Positions 1-12,989 are shown, counted from the first letter of the stretch. The stretch: 64,000 nt of DNA from Silene latifolia (GCF_048544455.1 NC_133532.1:17176948-17240947); one strand, 5' to 3'. Notes: a model not told the origin generated them from the letters alone. Translations and numbers: made by a program.

Positions 1-1074
1 AAACAATACGGTTTCACTAGAAGTGTGGAAGAACCGTGTTTATACATGAAGTTTAGTGGGAGTAAGGTTGCATTCCTTGTCCTATATGTGGATGACATAT
101 TGCTCATCGGGAATGATGTTCCATCGCTCACTTCCGTAAAGGAGTGGCTAGGGAAACACTTCCAAATGAAGGGCTTGGGAGAGGTATAACGAATCTTGGG
201 TATCCGGATCTATAGGGATAGGTCCAAGAGGATACTAGCATTGAGTCAAGAAGCTTATATTGACAAAGTTCTTGACCAGTTCAATATGAAAGACTCCAAT
301 AGAGGATTTCTACCTATGGGCCAAGGGATTACTTTGAGCAAGTCACAGTCTCCCTCCACCCCTAAGGAAATTGAACACATGAAGACCGTCCTTTATGCTT
401 CCGCTGTTGGGTCTATCATGTATGCTATGATTTGCACTCATCCCGACGTCGCGTATGCCTTGAGCATGAAATTTCGTTATCAAGCCAAGCCTGGTGAGAG
501 TCATTGGATAGCCGTAAAGAACATCCTTAAGTACTTGAGAAGGACTAAGGATTCGTTCTTAGTGTTTGGAGGAGAAACTGAGTTGCGTGTAAGAGGTTAC
601 ACGGACGCAAGTTTCCAAACCGATCAGGATGATATGAATTCCCAATCCGGCTATGTGTTTATGCTAAATGGAGGAGCTGTTTGCTGGAAGAGCTTCAAGC
701 AAAGCATTACTGCGGATTCTACAACAGAGGCTGAGTAGCTTGCAGCGTTTGAGGCTGCGAAGGAAGCTGTTTGGATTAGGCAATTCATGGAGAGACTAGG
801 AGTAGTCCATTCCGCCGAAGACCCTATCACTCTACATTGTGATAACAGTGGACCTATTTTTCAAGCCAAAGAGCCGAAATCTAGTAACAAATCTAGATAC
901 ATTGAAAGGAAATACCATGTAATTAGAGATTATGTGGAAAGGAAGGAAATTGACATTTGTAAGGTTGGGACAGATGATAATATTGCTGATTCTTTAACCA
1001 AGCCTTTATCAAAGGCTAAGCATGATGGTCATGTCGTCGCAATGGGATTGAGACGAGTACCAGATTTTCTTTAG
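1..1074 (+). pseudogene. Copia pol: RT C-terminal part and RNase H, broken
   Basis: This encodes the end of the reverse transcriptase and the RNase H that copy element RNA to DNA in cytoplasmic particles. The RT catalytic motif YVDDILLIG lies near 85-111. RNase H features follow: YTDASFQTDQ near 600-630, ADSTTEAE near 714-738 and the C-terminal ADSLTKPLSKAKHDGHV near 985-1035. Two in-frame stops break it: TAA at 187-189 where relatives have Gln (CAA, a C-to-T change) and TAG at 736-738 where relatives have Tyr after EAE. The frame is otherwise kept to the natural stop at 1072-1074. It reads as a copia pol dead through point mutation. Confidence 0.9.
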
Positions 1075-1881
1075 ATTATGGATATGTAATAATTGGATAG
1101 TGTATCTCTTATTATATATATATGATAATCACATTCATTATTTTCGCATTCATTCTTTTATGAATCTTTTATTTAGTATGACTAAATTTTTAATACCTTG
1201 TTTATCTGAATAAGTTGTGGAGACAATGTTGAACAATATTCAAGTGAATAAGATAAACATTGTATTTTGTCCCTAGTCACTTAATGAGGTGACGTCTCGG
1301 AGGGACTAGATTGTGAGTCGATTGATGGTTGTTCAACACCATGAGGTCATACGTGATGACTAGTCGATTACATAGGCAGAGTGTATGACACTTTGCCGGA
1401 CAGTGACCATTTAGAGAGTCCCTAAGTTCTATTATAGACGCCTGGTCGTGGCAGGGATCTCTAAGATGTTCCTATGAGTCGATTCTTTTGACTGGAGACT
1501 ATTATCTGAGCAAGTGCAGTTTCCGAGTGACTTTGGTCTTTGTCCTAGGTCGTGCCGTGAAAGGAGGCCAAAGGGCATTTACTAGGTCATGGTGATCTGT
1601 ATTGTGCAATAGGATAGATAGGACAGACAGGAATTATCCACCCACGTTGGGTAACTATATCTCAAGGCCACTCGAGGAGTTAATGACTACAAATGCGTGG
1701 CCACGCTCGGAAGTAATCTGTGAGAGATTTTTCCGGTCAGGTAGTCACACTCCCGATCGAGAAAACCACTCGCGATATGTTCATGTGCAAGTGCGACCTG
1801 AAAGACACCTTGCATTGAGTGGGAGATTAAAACGGACATGAGAATTGGTAGCGCACACCTTGTGTCGGACAAGTGGGAGAT
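1075..1881 (+). other. 3' noncoding region and polypurine tract of element C
   Basis: About 800 bp without a coding frame separates the RNase H stop from the 3' LTR. The purine-rich AAGTGGGAGAT at 1871-1881 abuts the LTR start and fits the polypurine tract that primes plus-strand DNA synthesis. Element D has a similarly long noncoding tail. Short open frames here look accidental. Confidence 0.7.
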
Positions 1882-3086
1882 TGTTGGAGTTAGTGTCCTC
1901 CACAATAGTGCGTTTACATAATAAATCTCATTAAAGGAATATCATCAGATATTTAATTATTTCATCCTCGTCAGTTGATTAACGTAAATCGATAATGGTT
2001 GGCTGACTAGAGTTTGACGTTATTGTCATGAGACGACGGTCATCAACTGACCCCTTTCGGTCAGACCTATAGGAACGAACCCCAATTGATAACTAATTAA
2101 TTGTATGAGATACAATTTATTTAGTCCCTTGATTTATAGACTAAAAGGTTAGTCGATTATTTTTAGAGAGATTTCGAGTTGCGAACTCGAGGCACGAGAG
2201 TTATTATTTAATTATGCGATAATCGAATAATAAATTATGGGAGACGGGTTTTAGTTAATTAATTATTAATTCATAATTAAATAATATGTGTAGCGGTACA
2301 CGTATGTTTACGGAGTGATTTGGAAAATTAATTGGAAGCATTTAAACATGAAATGATATTTAAATAAAATTTACACGTATTTGTGCGACAAATATAAGAA
2401 CCAAAATGGACCCGTAAATGGGACATTGGACCGTGTAAATGGAGTATAGTGATGATTATAAACACAATCATTTCACTTTACTTGTGATACTTCCACAAGT
2501 TATCTTATAATTATATTTTACATGTGGATGTAAGATTGAAAAATATAAGACAATTTCAACACTCCACTACTCCCTCACTCCACCGGTTTTCCCCTCCTAT
2601 ATACTCCAAATTGTTGTTCATTTTTTGCACACTACTTCATTACTTCACTTTTGCATGTGAACAAAACTTGGTCTATCTCTCTAAAATTATTATACATCAT
2701 TTACTAAAAAGTTAGTAATCAAAAATATTATTACTAAGAGTGTTAGTAATATTACAAATATTATCAAGGGTTAATTTTATAAGTATCTAGTTAATACTTG
2801 TAAGATTATTTTGGGTGTTGTTCTTGGGTGCAACTTGAAGGAGACTTTCTTTTTGAAGGTTTTTCAAAGAGGATCATCCAATTCTGTTTAGCTCAAGAAC
2901 AAACTAGATAGGTGATCTAGTTTGTGCCCATATTACCATAAAAATCTATGTAAGGAAATTATTTTTCCTTAACTTTTATTTTTATGCTTTTATATTTGCA
3001 TGCATGTTACATAGATCACTAAATGAACATATTATGAGATAATTTGTTTTTAATTAGAGAGTCTAATTAGGATCTATGATCTTTCA
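1882..3086 (+). repeat. 3' LTR of copia element C
   Basis: This starts TGTTGGAG directly after the polypurine tract and ends ATCTTTCA at the junction with Tekay gag, giving 1205 bp. It is AT-rich with no coding frame. The end is inferred from the TG..CA rule and the abrupt homology switch, because no partner LTR is in the window. Confidence 0.75.
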
Positions 3087-3796
3087 AGTCATTATTGCGG
3101 TTGTAGCCGCCATTGTTGTTGCCTTGGCCTCCTTGGTTGTTCCATGACCCAGCTGGCCTATTACTTGCCAAACGCTAGCTCGGAGTTTGCGAGTAATTCC
3201 CTTGATATGATCTCGGAAAGCCTCCTCCTCCCTTACAGCGCTCGTACACTCAAACTGTTTGTGATCCGTTCCCCCACAGTTGAAGCATTGCAGAGTGGAG
3301 TTCTCACTAGTACTTCGTCCGCCTCTTCCCCAAGCACGAGATCCCCCGCCATAACTAGACCCTCTAGAAAAAGTCCTAGGTTGGTTATAGTTACCCTTCT
3401 TGTGGCTTGACTTATCGCCACCCTCACTCTCAGCCTTTATCTTCTCAGCTCTCTTTTCTTTGGCCTCCTTGGCCATATCCACCAACTTCTTAGCGTGCCC
3501 CACTCTTGTAGTCTTGGATAAACATCTTTCAGATCCGAGATTACCCTGACCGGTAGCTTTTCCATGATCTTCAATGCTAACTCTCTCTCAAAACAAAGAG
3601 CCAAACTCCGTTGACTCAGCTGCATATCCTCTGTATAGCGTGACAGCTCAATAAACCTGTGGTAGTAGTTAGTACTCAGTGACGGTGTTGTCGGCCATAA
3701 AAAAGGAATCAAACTCAGCCCTCAACTTTGCACGGATGTGCTCCGGAACGAAGTGGTCCCCCATTGCCCTCTTGAACCATGCCCATGGAATTGCAT
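3087..3796 (-). pseudogene. Element A gag, C-terminal part
   Basis: This minus-strand remnant is the C-terminal half of a Ty3/gypsy Gag, the nucleocapsid precursor. It matches B's gag (20877-21953) in order: a segment like FVPEHIRAKLRAEFDSF (near 3715-3765), a YTEDMQLSQ segment near 3620, a KAESEGGDKSSHKKGNYNQ linker and the CCHC zinc knuckle CFNCGGTDHKQFEC near 3238-3282. Frameshifts split it into several frames. It ends abruptly at the LTR of element C. The N-terminal half continues at 24040 beyond element B, with TGCAT repeated at both joints. Confidence 0.88.
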
Positions 3797-5060
3797 TGTA
3801 ACACCCCCATACTCCAAGTGCCTTACCAGGACCACTCAGGTATGAAGATATTACCATCTCGGTTGCCCGAGGCATGATACTCATAAGACAATAACGAAAC
3901 AACTTAAATAATATAGCTTTAGTGAAAAGTACAACTGAAACCAAATCCCAAAATACGGGTACAAGTTCTTTAAAACCAACTGTCTACTGAAATACTGAAA
4001 TGTCATAAAACTATAAGACTACAGCGGAAGACTTCTATCGCCAGACGGTGGCACATCCCAGCTATCCCAAAGACTCAACTCAAACTCGCTCAATTCATCG
4101 CTCACCATCCCCGAATGGATCACCGCAGGTTTTACAAAACAACAACGGGGTCAGTACTAATCACACAACCTATATATATATATCAACAATAAGATAAACA
4201 GACAGCTTAACTGTCACACACACACACAATCACTCCAATCACCACAATCTCAATCACCGACTGTCCACTGGACCAGCCCTGCCAGTGGGGGACCGCAGCC
4301 GTTCCCACCTAAGCCCCGCTCATCATACCGAGCGATAACCCTGTCCATTAATGTGCACATCCCCTTCCGTGGCGGGTTCCACGAAGGGCGAAACTAGGGC
4401 GTGAAGCCACTCCCGCAAGTGACTCCACTCAGCCGAGAACGCATCTCGAGAGCCATAGACAAACAATCACAATCACAGTCGTCACAACACAATTACTATA
4501 TCAAACAATCAATCTCAACACATCAACAATCATCCCATTATGGGACTAATACTGAGTAGGAAATCCTACCTGGAAAGCACAATTATCAGACGGTCTCTAC
4601 AGCTGTATCAAAAAGCTTCTTCTACGAAACCTCCTCCTATCATACAACATACAAATGCTACCAAATCACAAACTACTCAAAAACCCCCAAATTCCTATAT
4701 TAGGGTTTAACCAAATCAAAGGAAAGACAACGAAAAGGGTACATAGATCTTACCCTTGACGCAAGGATCTCAACGGTATAACAAACGATGAAAACCGACC
4801 TTCCAAACTCCGGGATTTGCTAACAATGCGATTAAGATGATGAACGTACTTGCTTTCTCTCTTTGACAGTAAATTAGGTTTTGCAAAAGTGTTCAGAATG
4901 ATGACGGAAAAAGGTTATATACCTTAATCGCATAATTAACAAAACCCGAGAAAAACTCCCCGTAAACCGGCTACTCGATCGAGTACCTAAGGTACTCGAT
5001 CGAGTATCCTAGTTACTCGATCGAGTACCCAACAGGTCAGAAACTATTTTAAAACGCAAC
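3797..5060 (-). repeat. Element B 3' LTR, larger part
   Basis: Starts TGTAACACCCCC and is nearly identical to 22776-23970. Visible differences from the 5' LTR are a block of about 40 bp near 4290-4335 that is missing in the other copy, a few substitutions, and three copies of the CTCGATCGAG palindrome (4970-5030) against two in the partner. In element orientation a TATATAA box lies near 4915-4921. Interrupted at 5060 by element H, whose TSD GCAAC is 5056-5060. Confidence 0.92.
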
Positions 5061-8000
5061 TGTAGATACCCGTATCCGTCGATATTTGAATTTATAGAGA
5101 ACCCGACAAACACCCGATGATGATAGGACACATGTATTCTTTAGTTGTCATTGTCATTATTTGGAGCTCGTTTTACGATGTGGAATGGGCGTCGTCGATG
5201 AAGTATTTTATTAATTTAAATGATATTTAAATTAATGTTTTTTAAGTGAATTCATTTTATTAATTTAAATGATATTTAAATTAAAGCTTTTTTAGAATTT
5301 ATTTTCTCAAGTTTATTTTATTGAAAATAAAATAAATATTTGATTTGAAAAATCATTTTATGAGTATATTTGATTTGAAAAGTCATTTATTTTAATTTAT
5401 TAATTGATTTGAAAAATCGATTTTAAAAAGCGAAGAAAACTCGTTTTAAAAGCATGTTTTTGAGCTCGATTTTAGCTCGGTTTTTGAGCCCGTTTTCTTT
5501 ACGAATTGGCACGAATCTCGAGTACACTAACCAACCTAAGCCTCTACCCATCCACCCTTGTTCGAACCCCTATCCACGGCCCAAAATTCCATCCCAAACA
5601 CCTCCCCAAACAGCCCGCAACAAACGAGCAGCCCCCTGTTTTGGCAGCTCAATCTCGAGCCCAAAACCCGCTCCAAACACTACCAAGACCCGTACCCATT
5701 AACCCTAACCCATACCCTAGTATCCTACCCATATTATCCTAGCTTAATCACCAAGAAAACCCCAAAACGAACCCTAGAAACCCCCCCAAAAGCTGCTGGA
5801 CAGCAGCTATGTTCAGCAAGCCCGATTGCCTCTCCCTCTCTTTTAACCTACTTCAACTCCTTATAAATACCACCCCTTCACCATACATTCATTCCTCTAA
5901 GTTCTCCATACATCCAACCATCACCCACAAGCTTTAAACCTCAGAAACAAACCCTAAACATCCTTCAAAAACCCTAAACAAAACCGACACACAAACTGAA
6001 ACTGTTTGTGTGTCCTCTTCGAAAACCCATTCGTTCCTCCATCAAACCTCCATCAAAACTCGATTTTCTTGTTCCTAATTAACCACATAACATCCATCTA
6101 CATATTAGACAAAGAATTACGAGCCAAATTGCCCTTGAGAGTACACGAGATCCCTCGAAAAACAGAGTGAAATAACACTCTGTTTTCGCGGTTTACTCTT
6201 GTCTGTCCAGTTCTGTTTGCGCTCGTTTTTCGTGCCCAATAACCCAAAACGAGCCGGGGTTGCTTTAAGATCCTTGTTCTACTCTCTTTCTAGTTTCCAA
6301 AACATCTTTCGGATCGAATTTTCGTCGTGAAACGAGGGAGATATCACTGTTTTAAAATCGCTGTCCAGAAACTTTCCAAAACCCGTGTTTGCTTTGTTCT
6401 TCGTCGACGACGGCCTCTCGAGATAAAATCTACCATCGATTACGACCCAAGACGGTGTCAACGATACATGTAGGTTGAGGGTGCATCAAATCCCCTCCTC
6501 TTTTCTCTTTTTATTTCGTTTTTTTTATGCTTTTTTTATAGTTTGTTTTTTGTTTGTTTTCGTTTTGTTTATCGCTTGTTTTAATTAACTACGAAACTAG
6601 TTAGTCCGAGTATGAGTTAAAGTACCACTATGAACACCCGCGTTGACTTGAGATGGGAAAAGAAACCGCTACATCTGTCGGTCGTACACCCCCGTCTCAT
6701 TTACATATCCTCGTGTTCAAAGTAGGGCATAAATAAAACGAGTTGTCTAACTTTCATCGCTTTCGACCCTTTATCAAGTTTCGGCCAAATCGACATACCC
6801 TAGGACCCGTTGTATGTTAGTTTAACCTCTGATTGTTAACCTATGGCGCATTTAGATGACTTTAATTTAATTTAATAACCTAATTAGACACGATAGGTGG
6901 CTTCGACGTAAGTTATAAAATCAATCGACGATTCTCTAAATAATTGAATGCATCTCTCTCTTTCACCTAATTTCTCGCTAGTATAAGAGTGCGTGATTAG
7001 CACCTTCTTATTGACACTCGATGAGTTAATTTAATTAGCGAATTTGACCTAATTAGACCCTTTAGGCCGTGTAGAATGCACCCTCATGCAACAATCAATC
7101 AACATCGTTTTTAACTCGTTTTCTAACTTGTTTCCTATCCCTTTTCGCAATCATTCGATCTAACCAATGAATCTAACTTAGGAACTAGGTTGGCCTCGTC
7201 TTGGCCGTGAGGGTGGGTCGTCGGTTTGGGCCGTGAGGTGGCCGTTTTCTTTACCTTTCTCGTTTTGTTTTTGTACCGTTTGTTTTCTCGTTGTTTCATT
7301 GTTTGTAATTTATCGTTGGTTTATCGAGTTGTAATCTTTCAAGTTTGTTTCTTTTTATCGAGTCAAAATGATTTCTAAAAACCTTAGTCTTGTTTGGTTA
7401 GACGGTTGTTCCCCAATGCTTGTAGGAGCGTAGTAAACCGCATGTTGTTTAAAGCAACATGGCCCGGTTTATGCTAATGCATGCTTTGGTGCGTAGCCCT
7501 ATGTCTAATTCGATGAGATTAAGCGCGAGCACGCACTACGAGGAGTGACCCAAGGACCGTGGGTCATGTGAGCCGTGGGCCACCCCTCATGTGCACGGTT
7601 TTCAAGGCCAAACGGCCGTGTGTTTTGTGTCGTGTACGGTTGTATGTAGCAAGTGTATTTAGATCGAGTTGTATCTTTAATTCGTTGTTGCGTCGGCATG
7701 AAATGCCTGGTTGTAATAGGTAGATCCCAACGGCTCCCCCATTCCCCCTGAGCCTTGTTTGTTTGCTTTACATGTTGTTAGATTAATCAACCCACATGCT
7801 AAATTACAACTTTGACAAAGTTAGTTTAGTTGCATCTAAAACGACATAGAAATTGTTGTCACATGATAGGGTTAAAACAACGTTTGCATTTCATATATCG
7901 TAGTAGCTATGACCTTGTTTGAAATCCGACACTTGACTTAGTAGAGGCCGTTATCGACGGGCGGGGTTGGGTGTCCTTATGGGCTTCCCAACACGTGCCC

Positions 8001-8287
8001 TCACCCCTTACTCAAGATCTATGGTTTGTGGATCCGTCTAAATACCATTGGATTACGAGAGTCATTTAAATCGAGTGATATAGGGTACAAGTCTTTATCT
8101 TTAATCACTCGTAGTCGATTGGCTTTATGCTTTTCGATGAAAGGTGTAAAGTTGACTTGAACGGTTCCAAGTTCCCAAAAACTTGGTGGCGACTCTAATT
8201 TGTCTTAATTCGATTCGAAAGAACCTCGAGTCGATTATGCCTAGTGTGGATCCCGCGGGACGCAGATTCCCGAGGGCCTTGTCCTGA
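5061..8287 (+). repeat. Element H 5' LTR
   Basis: 3227 bp, starting TGTAGATACCCG. It matches 13847-17073 almost base for base; differences I noticed are single substitutions and small indels (for example near 5573, 6775, 7210 and 8255-8287). The last three bases are TGA where the 3' copy has ACA, so its terminal CA is mutated. A proline-rich open frame at 5454-5866 recurs in the 3' LTR but has no family resemblance and is not called. Confidence 0.93.
5862..5868 (+). promoter_or_regulatory. TATA box of H 5' LTR
   Basis: TATAAAT in a pyrimidine/CA-rich context, about 800 bp into the LTR, followed by ACATTCATTCCTC about 25-35 bp later as a possible start region. The identical box is at 14650-14656 in the 3' LTR. 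Position and context fit an LTR promoter, marking the U3/R boundary. Confidence 0.55.
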
Positions 8288-9394
8288 TTTGGCGACTGGG
8301 AAAGAGGACTAGTTACACTTTGTGTTTCTAGGGTCTTTTCCTCCGAGGTGAAACTTGAAAAGAAAGTGTTGGAAAGTAAAACATTACTCATAGTGCTACG
8401 ATTCATGCATAAACCCTTAAGGACTTGCCGGGCCGTCCCGGCGTTTCTTCGTGATGCGTGGGGGCGACGTCCCACTATGCTTGGGGAAGCTGCACATTGC
8501 TCGCTTCACTTCGCCTCGCGTGGTTCTTGATGGTGGGGACGATCTTCTAGGTACTTTACCTTAAGACACCTTGCTGTATAAGACCGCAAAAGGATGGAGG
8601 GCATAGACCTTCTTATAGAAGACTTGCCGAGACTTAGAGATGTCTAGGAGCATACATCCTTATAACATGAGAATGACAATGTGCAATGTGTTTTCCCGAG
8701 TCCTTTTTTTCGAAAATTCCAAGTCCTTTTCAAAACCAAACTTTTGAACAACTTACTTTCAAACCTAGCATGATTTTCAAAACGCGGAATGCTGCCCAAA
8801 TAGGACTAGAATTTCGGCCCAAAACAAGCTTTTATAGCGGCATCTGCCCATTTCAAATCCCTTTTTTCAAATCGATCATTCGTTTTTCAAAATCAATGCA
8901 AAATGTTTCTCGAACCTCAACCAAGCATGAAATGCGTCGAGTCGTGTCCGGGTCATGGCCGTGTTAGGCCGGGTTTGTTTCAAGAGTCTAGAACACGACC
9001 TTGTTGGGTCACCCAAACTCACCTCTTGGGCTTTGAGTCATGTTGGTCGACCTTTTGGTCTAGAATAGTCCACAAAAAAACGTCCAAGCTAGGCCTTATG
9101 GACGTTTCACTCGAACCCATGGGCTATGTTTAGCCCAATCACGGGTTTAGTCACACCAAGTCCAGTTTAGAATCGAGTTATGACAGTTTGAGTCATGTCG
9201 TTTTGTCGAGTCTAAAATGAACCGATGTCTAAATCAAACCGTGAGTTGAACCTTTGGTTAGTCAATCTCAAGTCGAGTCTTTGTTCAAGTCAAGTTAGGG
9301 TCGTGTCCTTAAGTGTGCAGGGGCTCTTACTTTAAATATTGACTCAGTACGGGGTTTTCTTGTAGAAAGGCCGCCCAAAACCCGACGTCAAGCA
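8288..9394 (+). other. Element H primer-binding site and leader
   Basis: Directly after the 5' LTR comes TTTGGCGACTGGGAAAGAGG. It resembles the TGGCGACT..GGGGA primer-binding sites of Tat/Ogre elements (complementary to a tRNA 3' end), though with mismatches. The rest is an untranslated leader of about 1.1 kb with no supported gene before the gag ATG. Confidence 0.65.
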
Positions 9395-10846
9395 ATGGAA
9401 GATGCTATCAACAAGCTCACGGAGGCCGTGAACCTCATGATGACCCGAATGGATGTGATCGAGTCTAAGTTGGTTGAAGATTCCTCTTCGTCTACTCCAC
9501 CTCGATCGATTTGGAGAAACGGTTCAAGTTCATCGAGGACCGTTTGAAGCTCTCCCAAGGGAAGAATATCCACTATGAGAATGCTAGGGCCTATGCCCCG
9601 ATTCAGACAAGTTGCCCACGAACATGGTACTCACCGACATCCCAAAGTTCAAGGGCACTCGAAGATCCATCCACCATGTTAAGGCCTATAAAGGGTACTT
9701 AGCATGAAGGGAGTACCTGCTGATATGCTCTCCGAAATTTTCGCCCAATCTCGGGAGAACACCGAAGGCGTGGTTCTACAATCTCGACCTTAAGAACTTC
9801 CCCACTTTCGAAGATATTACGGTGGAGTTCGTAAGCACTATCTTTGACAATGTTGAGATTCAAACCAACATAAGAACTTTGGAGGTTATGACACAAAAGG
9901 AGAAAGAGGGCTTTACTGAATTCCTCGCAAGATGGCGCGCTGAAAGCGTGAAGTTAGCTAAGAAGCCTGATGAAGTTGAAATGGTAGATAAGTTTGTGAA
10001 GAATTTACGACCTGTTTACCATAATTCTCTGAAATACCAGAATTTTGGTTCTTTCAAAGAATTGATAAGAATCGGGATAAAGGTAGAGGACGATGTCCGA
10101 ATGGCTGAAGCTGAGAAGCCAAAAGGATACCAAGGGGCCTCGTCATCTAAAGCAAAAGCACCCAAGAACGACCCATTTGGATGAAGCCATCAATCTCTTA
10201 GAAGGGCAATCGAAGAATTCGCAGCGCCAAACACCTAGGGCATTCACCGATATCGGATGCACTTATACATATGCTCTCCAAAGGCTCATAGCCCAAGGAA
10301 AGCTGAAGCCTATTGGTCCAACTCCGGACCCTCCCCGCGATCAACAAGGTAAATGGTATAAACCAAATGCCTCGTGCCTTTCATCAAGGGAAAGGCCATG
10401 ATATCGAAAGGTGCTATCGATGAAGCACGAAATTCAAGACATGATTGAGAACGGAACGCTCCCGATCCCAATTTGTTAAACCTAATAACATCACCAATCC
10501 ATTTGGCGATCACTCCAACTTTGTTTCTGTCGAAGACAATGTCGATTATTCCCATCTTATACGCCCATGTCACTTGAAAGGGGTGTTCATCGGGAAGATA
10601 TTTGTGGATTGCTTTGAATTCTTGCCAAACCCGAAGAATGAAATTCAAGTCGGGAGTCTTGCTCAAGAATGTTCTCCTCTCATTAACGAAGTTAATAAAG
10701 GACAATTCGATTCACCAACCTTCATCACTGGCGTAGATCCTCAGATGACTACCTCAGGATGGAGGCAGACCATCAAAGGGATCAAGAACAAAAGCCGAGC
10801 ATCTAAGCTGACAGTTGAACAAGAGAAAGCTCAAGACCAGATTTGA
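9395..10846 (+). pseudogene. Element H gag (Tat/Ogre-type capsid protein), broken
   Basis: This remnant is a structural Gag, which forms the RNA-packaging particle. The ATG at 9395 opens MEDAINKLTEAVNLMMTRMD. After a frame change, blocks like GKNIHYENARAYAP (9562-9603), DIPKFKGT and YNLDLKNFPTFEDITVEFV follow. The clearest block, 9822-10184, holds the retrotransposon Gag domain (TLEVMTQKEKEGFTEFLARW, FVKNLRPVYHN, FGSFKELIRIGIKVEDDV). Beyond that lie GPTPDPPRDQQGKWYKPNA and a half zinc-knuckle-like FHQGKGHDIERC, then KHEIQDMIENGTLPIP and NPFGDHSNFVSVEDNVDYSHLI. Several frameshifts and stops prevent one product. No protease or RT follows. Confidence 0.85.
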
Positions 10847-11403
10847 AAATTATGAGTCGGGATTCGTTTTCTTATCTTAGTCGAGTCGAGTCTAGGACTT
10901 TCTTTTCCTGAAGTTGAGTCGTTTGTTCCGCGATGACCTAGGGTGTGTCCTAGGAATCGTTTCTTCGAGTCTGTTAAGCATTTGTCTTTCCAATAAAAAG
11001 TTCCGGTTTCGTTTCCAAATTTGTCTTGTTTTCAACCCCCAATCATTCTGAAAGCATGATAAAACGCACAACACACTCAAAGGAATCCCTGGGGTAGAAA
11101 TATGTCCCATTTCGAAATTTAAGGTACATTAGGATCCCGTGTTTGATTCCTTTACCTATTCCATGTCTGGTGGTAGAAAACCTCCATCTGAACCAGTGCT
11201 TATGACAAGATTTTAGATGATTCTATGACAAACCCGGACTAGCTCCTTGTTTCCCCTATCGATGATGGAAGGCAAACTTTTTCCCCAACAAAATCATCCC
11301 ATCTCGAAGAGAGAAGATATCAACCCGTTCTAACAAGGAATTGTTAGTTCTTACCCAAATTAGTTGGCGAAGCCCAGTTTTCGAGGTGTATCCATTTATG
11401 ACT

Positions 11404-11565
11404 AAGAGAATGAATAGAAGATCATTTTCAAAGAGAGAAAAAAGATGAAAAAGAATGAAAGAATGAGAAAAAGAGAAGAATGGGAAAAATAAAAAAAATG
11501 AAAAAAAAGAAAAGAAGAAGGAAAAAAGTGATGAAAGAAAAAGAAAAAAGAAAAAAAAGATGTTG
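11404..11565 (+). repeat. Purine-rich low-complexity tract
   Basis: About 160 bp almost entirely of A and G (GAAAAAG, GAATGAAAG and similar). It produces a phenylalanine-rich open frame on the minus strand that is an artefact of composition. Confidence 0.8.
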
Positions 11566-12395
11566 AAGTTATTGCAAAAGGTTTTTGGTTGAATGTTGAA
11601 GTTACAGAAGCCAGAAGTCAAGTCAAGTACCCATAGTTGAAGTTCAATGGGCGAAGCCCAAAAGCTTAAGTAGTAACCTCTTTACCCCTAAGTCCTTTCT
11701 GAGACAGTTACAAGGGGATAGTCGGGAATTTTGAGAATCATTCCGCTTGTGTTGTTATACCTAGCCTTTAGGGTCCAGACATGGAGATTTGAACCCACAT
11801 TGTTTTCCAACCCATTTGCACTCGGGTTTCATCAAACCCGAGACACCCATTCCAACCACATCAGCAGCCATAGCCCTTGGCCTTAGCACCACAAAACAAA
11901 CCTTCAGAATGATGGTTAACCATTCCAACTTGTTATTACCAAGCTCCACATCCTAAAAGATCCAAGCCTTTTACACCTAACCCCAAACACGGGATTTAAC
12001 GGTACTTTACAGGCTAGAATGGGATACGACATGATACCTTAGGTGAAACCTTTGAGTGTGTACACACAATAAAAATGCCATGTTTATGCACCTTGATCGA
12101 ACTACGTCGGATTTGATTTCGCTCCACGCGAATACGTAGGCAGTCCTTCAGAATAAGGGATTCAATCCACTCATCAACCAAGTTGTCATCTTGTTGGTTT
12201 ATTACGGGTCTTAACCAAGTCCAAATGAAGCCACCTTTGTTTGAGTCGGTCTTAGCACTCGATGTAGGCTAGGATAAGGATATAGGTTCGGATGAATATT
12301 ATCAAGTCTCAGAATGAGCTTTATCTAACGGTTTAGGCAAATATGCTCAGTCATATAGATGTGGGTTTTGTGTTGGGAACAGAAAATATGAAAAA

Positions 12396-12502
12396 CCCGC
12401 TGAAAAGAAAGAAGGCGTGGAAGAAAAAATAGAAAAAGCCCGCTGAAAAGAAAGAAGGCGGTGGCAAGAAATGATGAAAACTCGCTGAAAAGAAAGGAGG
12501 CG
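12396..12502 (+). repeat. Short tandem repeat in H, 3 copies
   Basis: The core CGCTGAAAAGAAAGAAGGCG occurs at about 12398, 12441 and 12483, spaced 42-43 bp; the third copy has one or two changes. Confidence 0.85.
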
Positions 12503-12989
12503 AGGAGAAGAGTGACAGAATGTTCCCAACAAGAGTGATGTGTGATGTCTAAGTGCTTTCATAAGATTAGTCTATGTTTAGTGTCGGGCGAAGCCAACGT
12601 TGTTGCTCTGTGAGTTTAATCCACCTTGTCAATGCCAAGTGATCTTGATTCCCATGTGCCCTCGGGAGCACGCCCATGCCATACGATATCTCCGTCCCAA
12701 GTCCGATGGCCTTGTGATTGCCATTTGCCATCTTTTGGCGCCAGAATGGCCAATTTACATTTCTACCCCCAACAAGTCAATAATTGAATTAAAACCCGCG
12801 CACACTTACGGTTTTATTTTCCTTTTTTGTTTTACGGTAGCGGGCTACGCCCACGTTGTCTACAAGTCATACAGAGTGTCTGAGTCGTGTTTCATGCTCA
12901 ACCATCAAGGTTCGATTTCAAAAATTTCAAAATTTCAAAATTCCAAAAACTTTTTCCAAATTGTGGATAAATGATCCAAGTAGTAGAAT

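Larger units (their letters stand above)
1..3086 (+). mobile_element. Ty1/copia element C, 3' half only
   Basis: The 3' half of a copia element enters from the left edge. It shows the end of the reverse transcriptase, RNase H, a noncoding stretch, a polypurine tract and a 3' LTR that ends in CA at 3086. At 3087 the sequence switches abruptly to minus-strand Tekay gag, so C inserted into element A. The 5' LTR and the other TSD copy lie outside the window, so the TSD cannot be checked. Its protein resembles element D (26445-35294) closely enough to place both in one lineage (Tork-like is my guess). Confidence 0.88.

Noticed and set aside
1602..1905. Short ORFs on both strands near the copia 3' end
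   Set aside because: They lie in the 3' noncoding tail of element C and run into the LTR; no similarity to any element protein.
5454..5866. Proline-rich ORFs of 78-102 codons
   Set aside because: They lie inside the H LTR, recur in the other LTR with a different frame structure because of an indel, and match no Gag/Pol or known protein.
11256..11621. Phenylalanine-rich minus-strand ORF
   Set aside because: It is the translation of an A/G-rich low-complexity tract.
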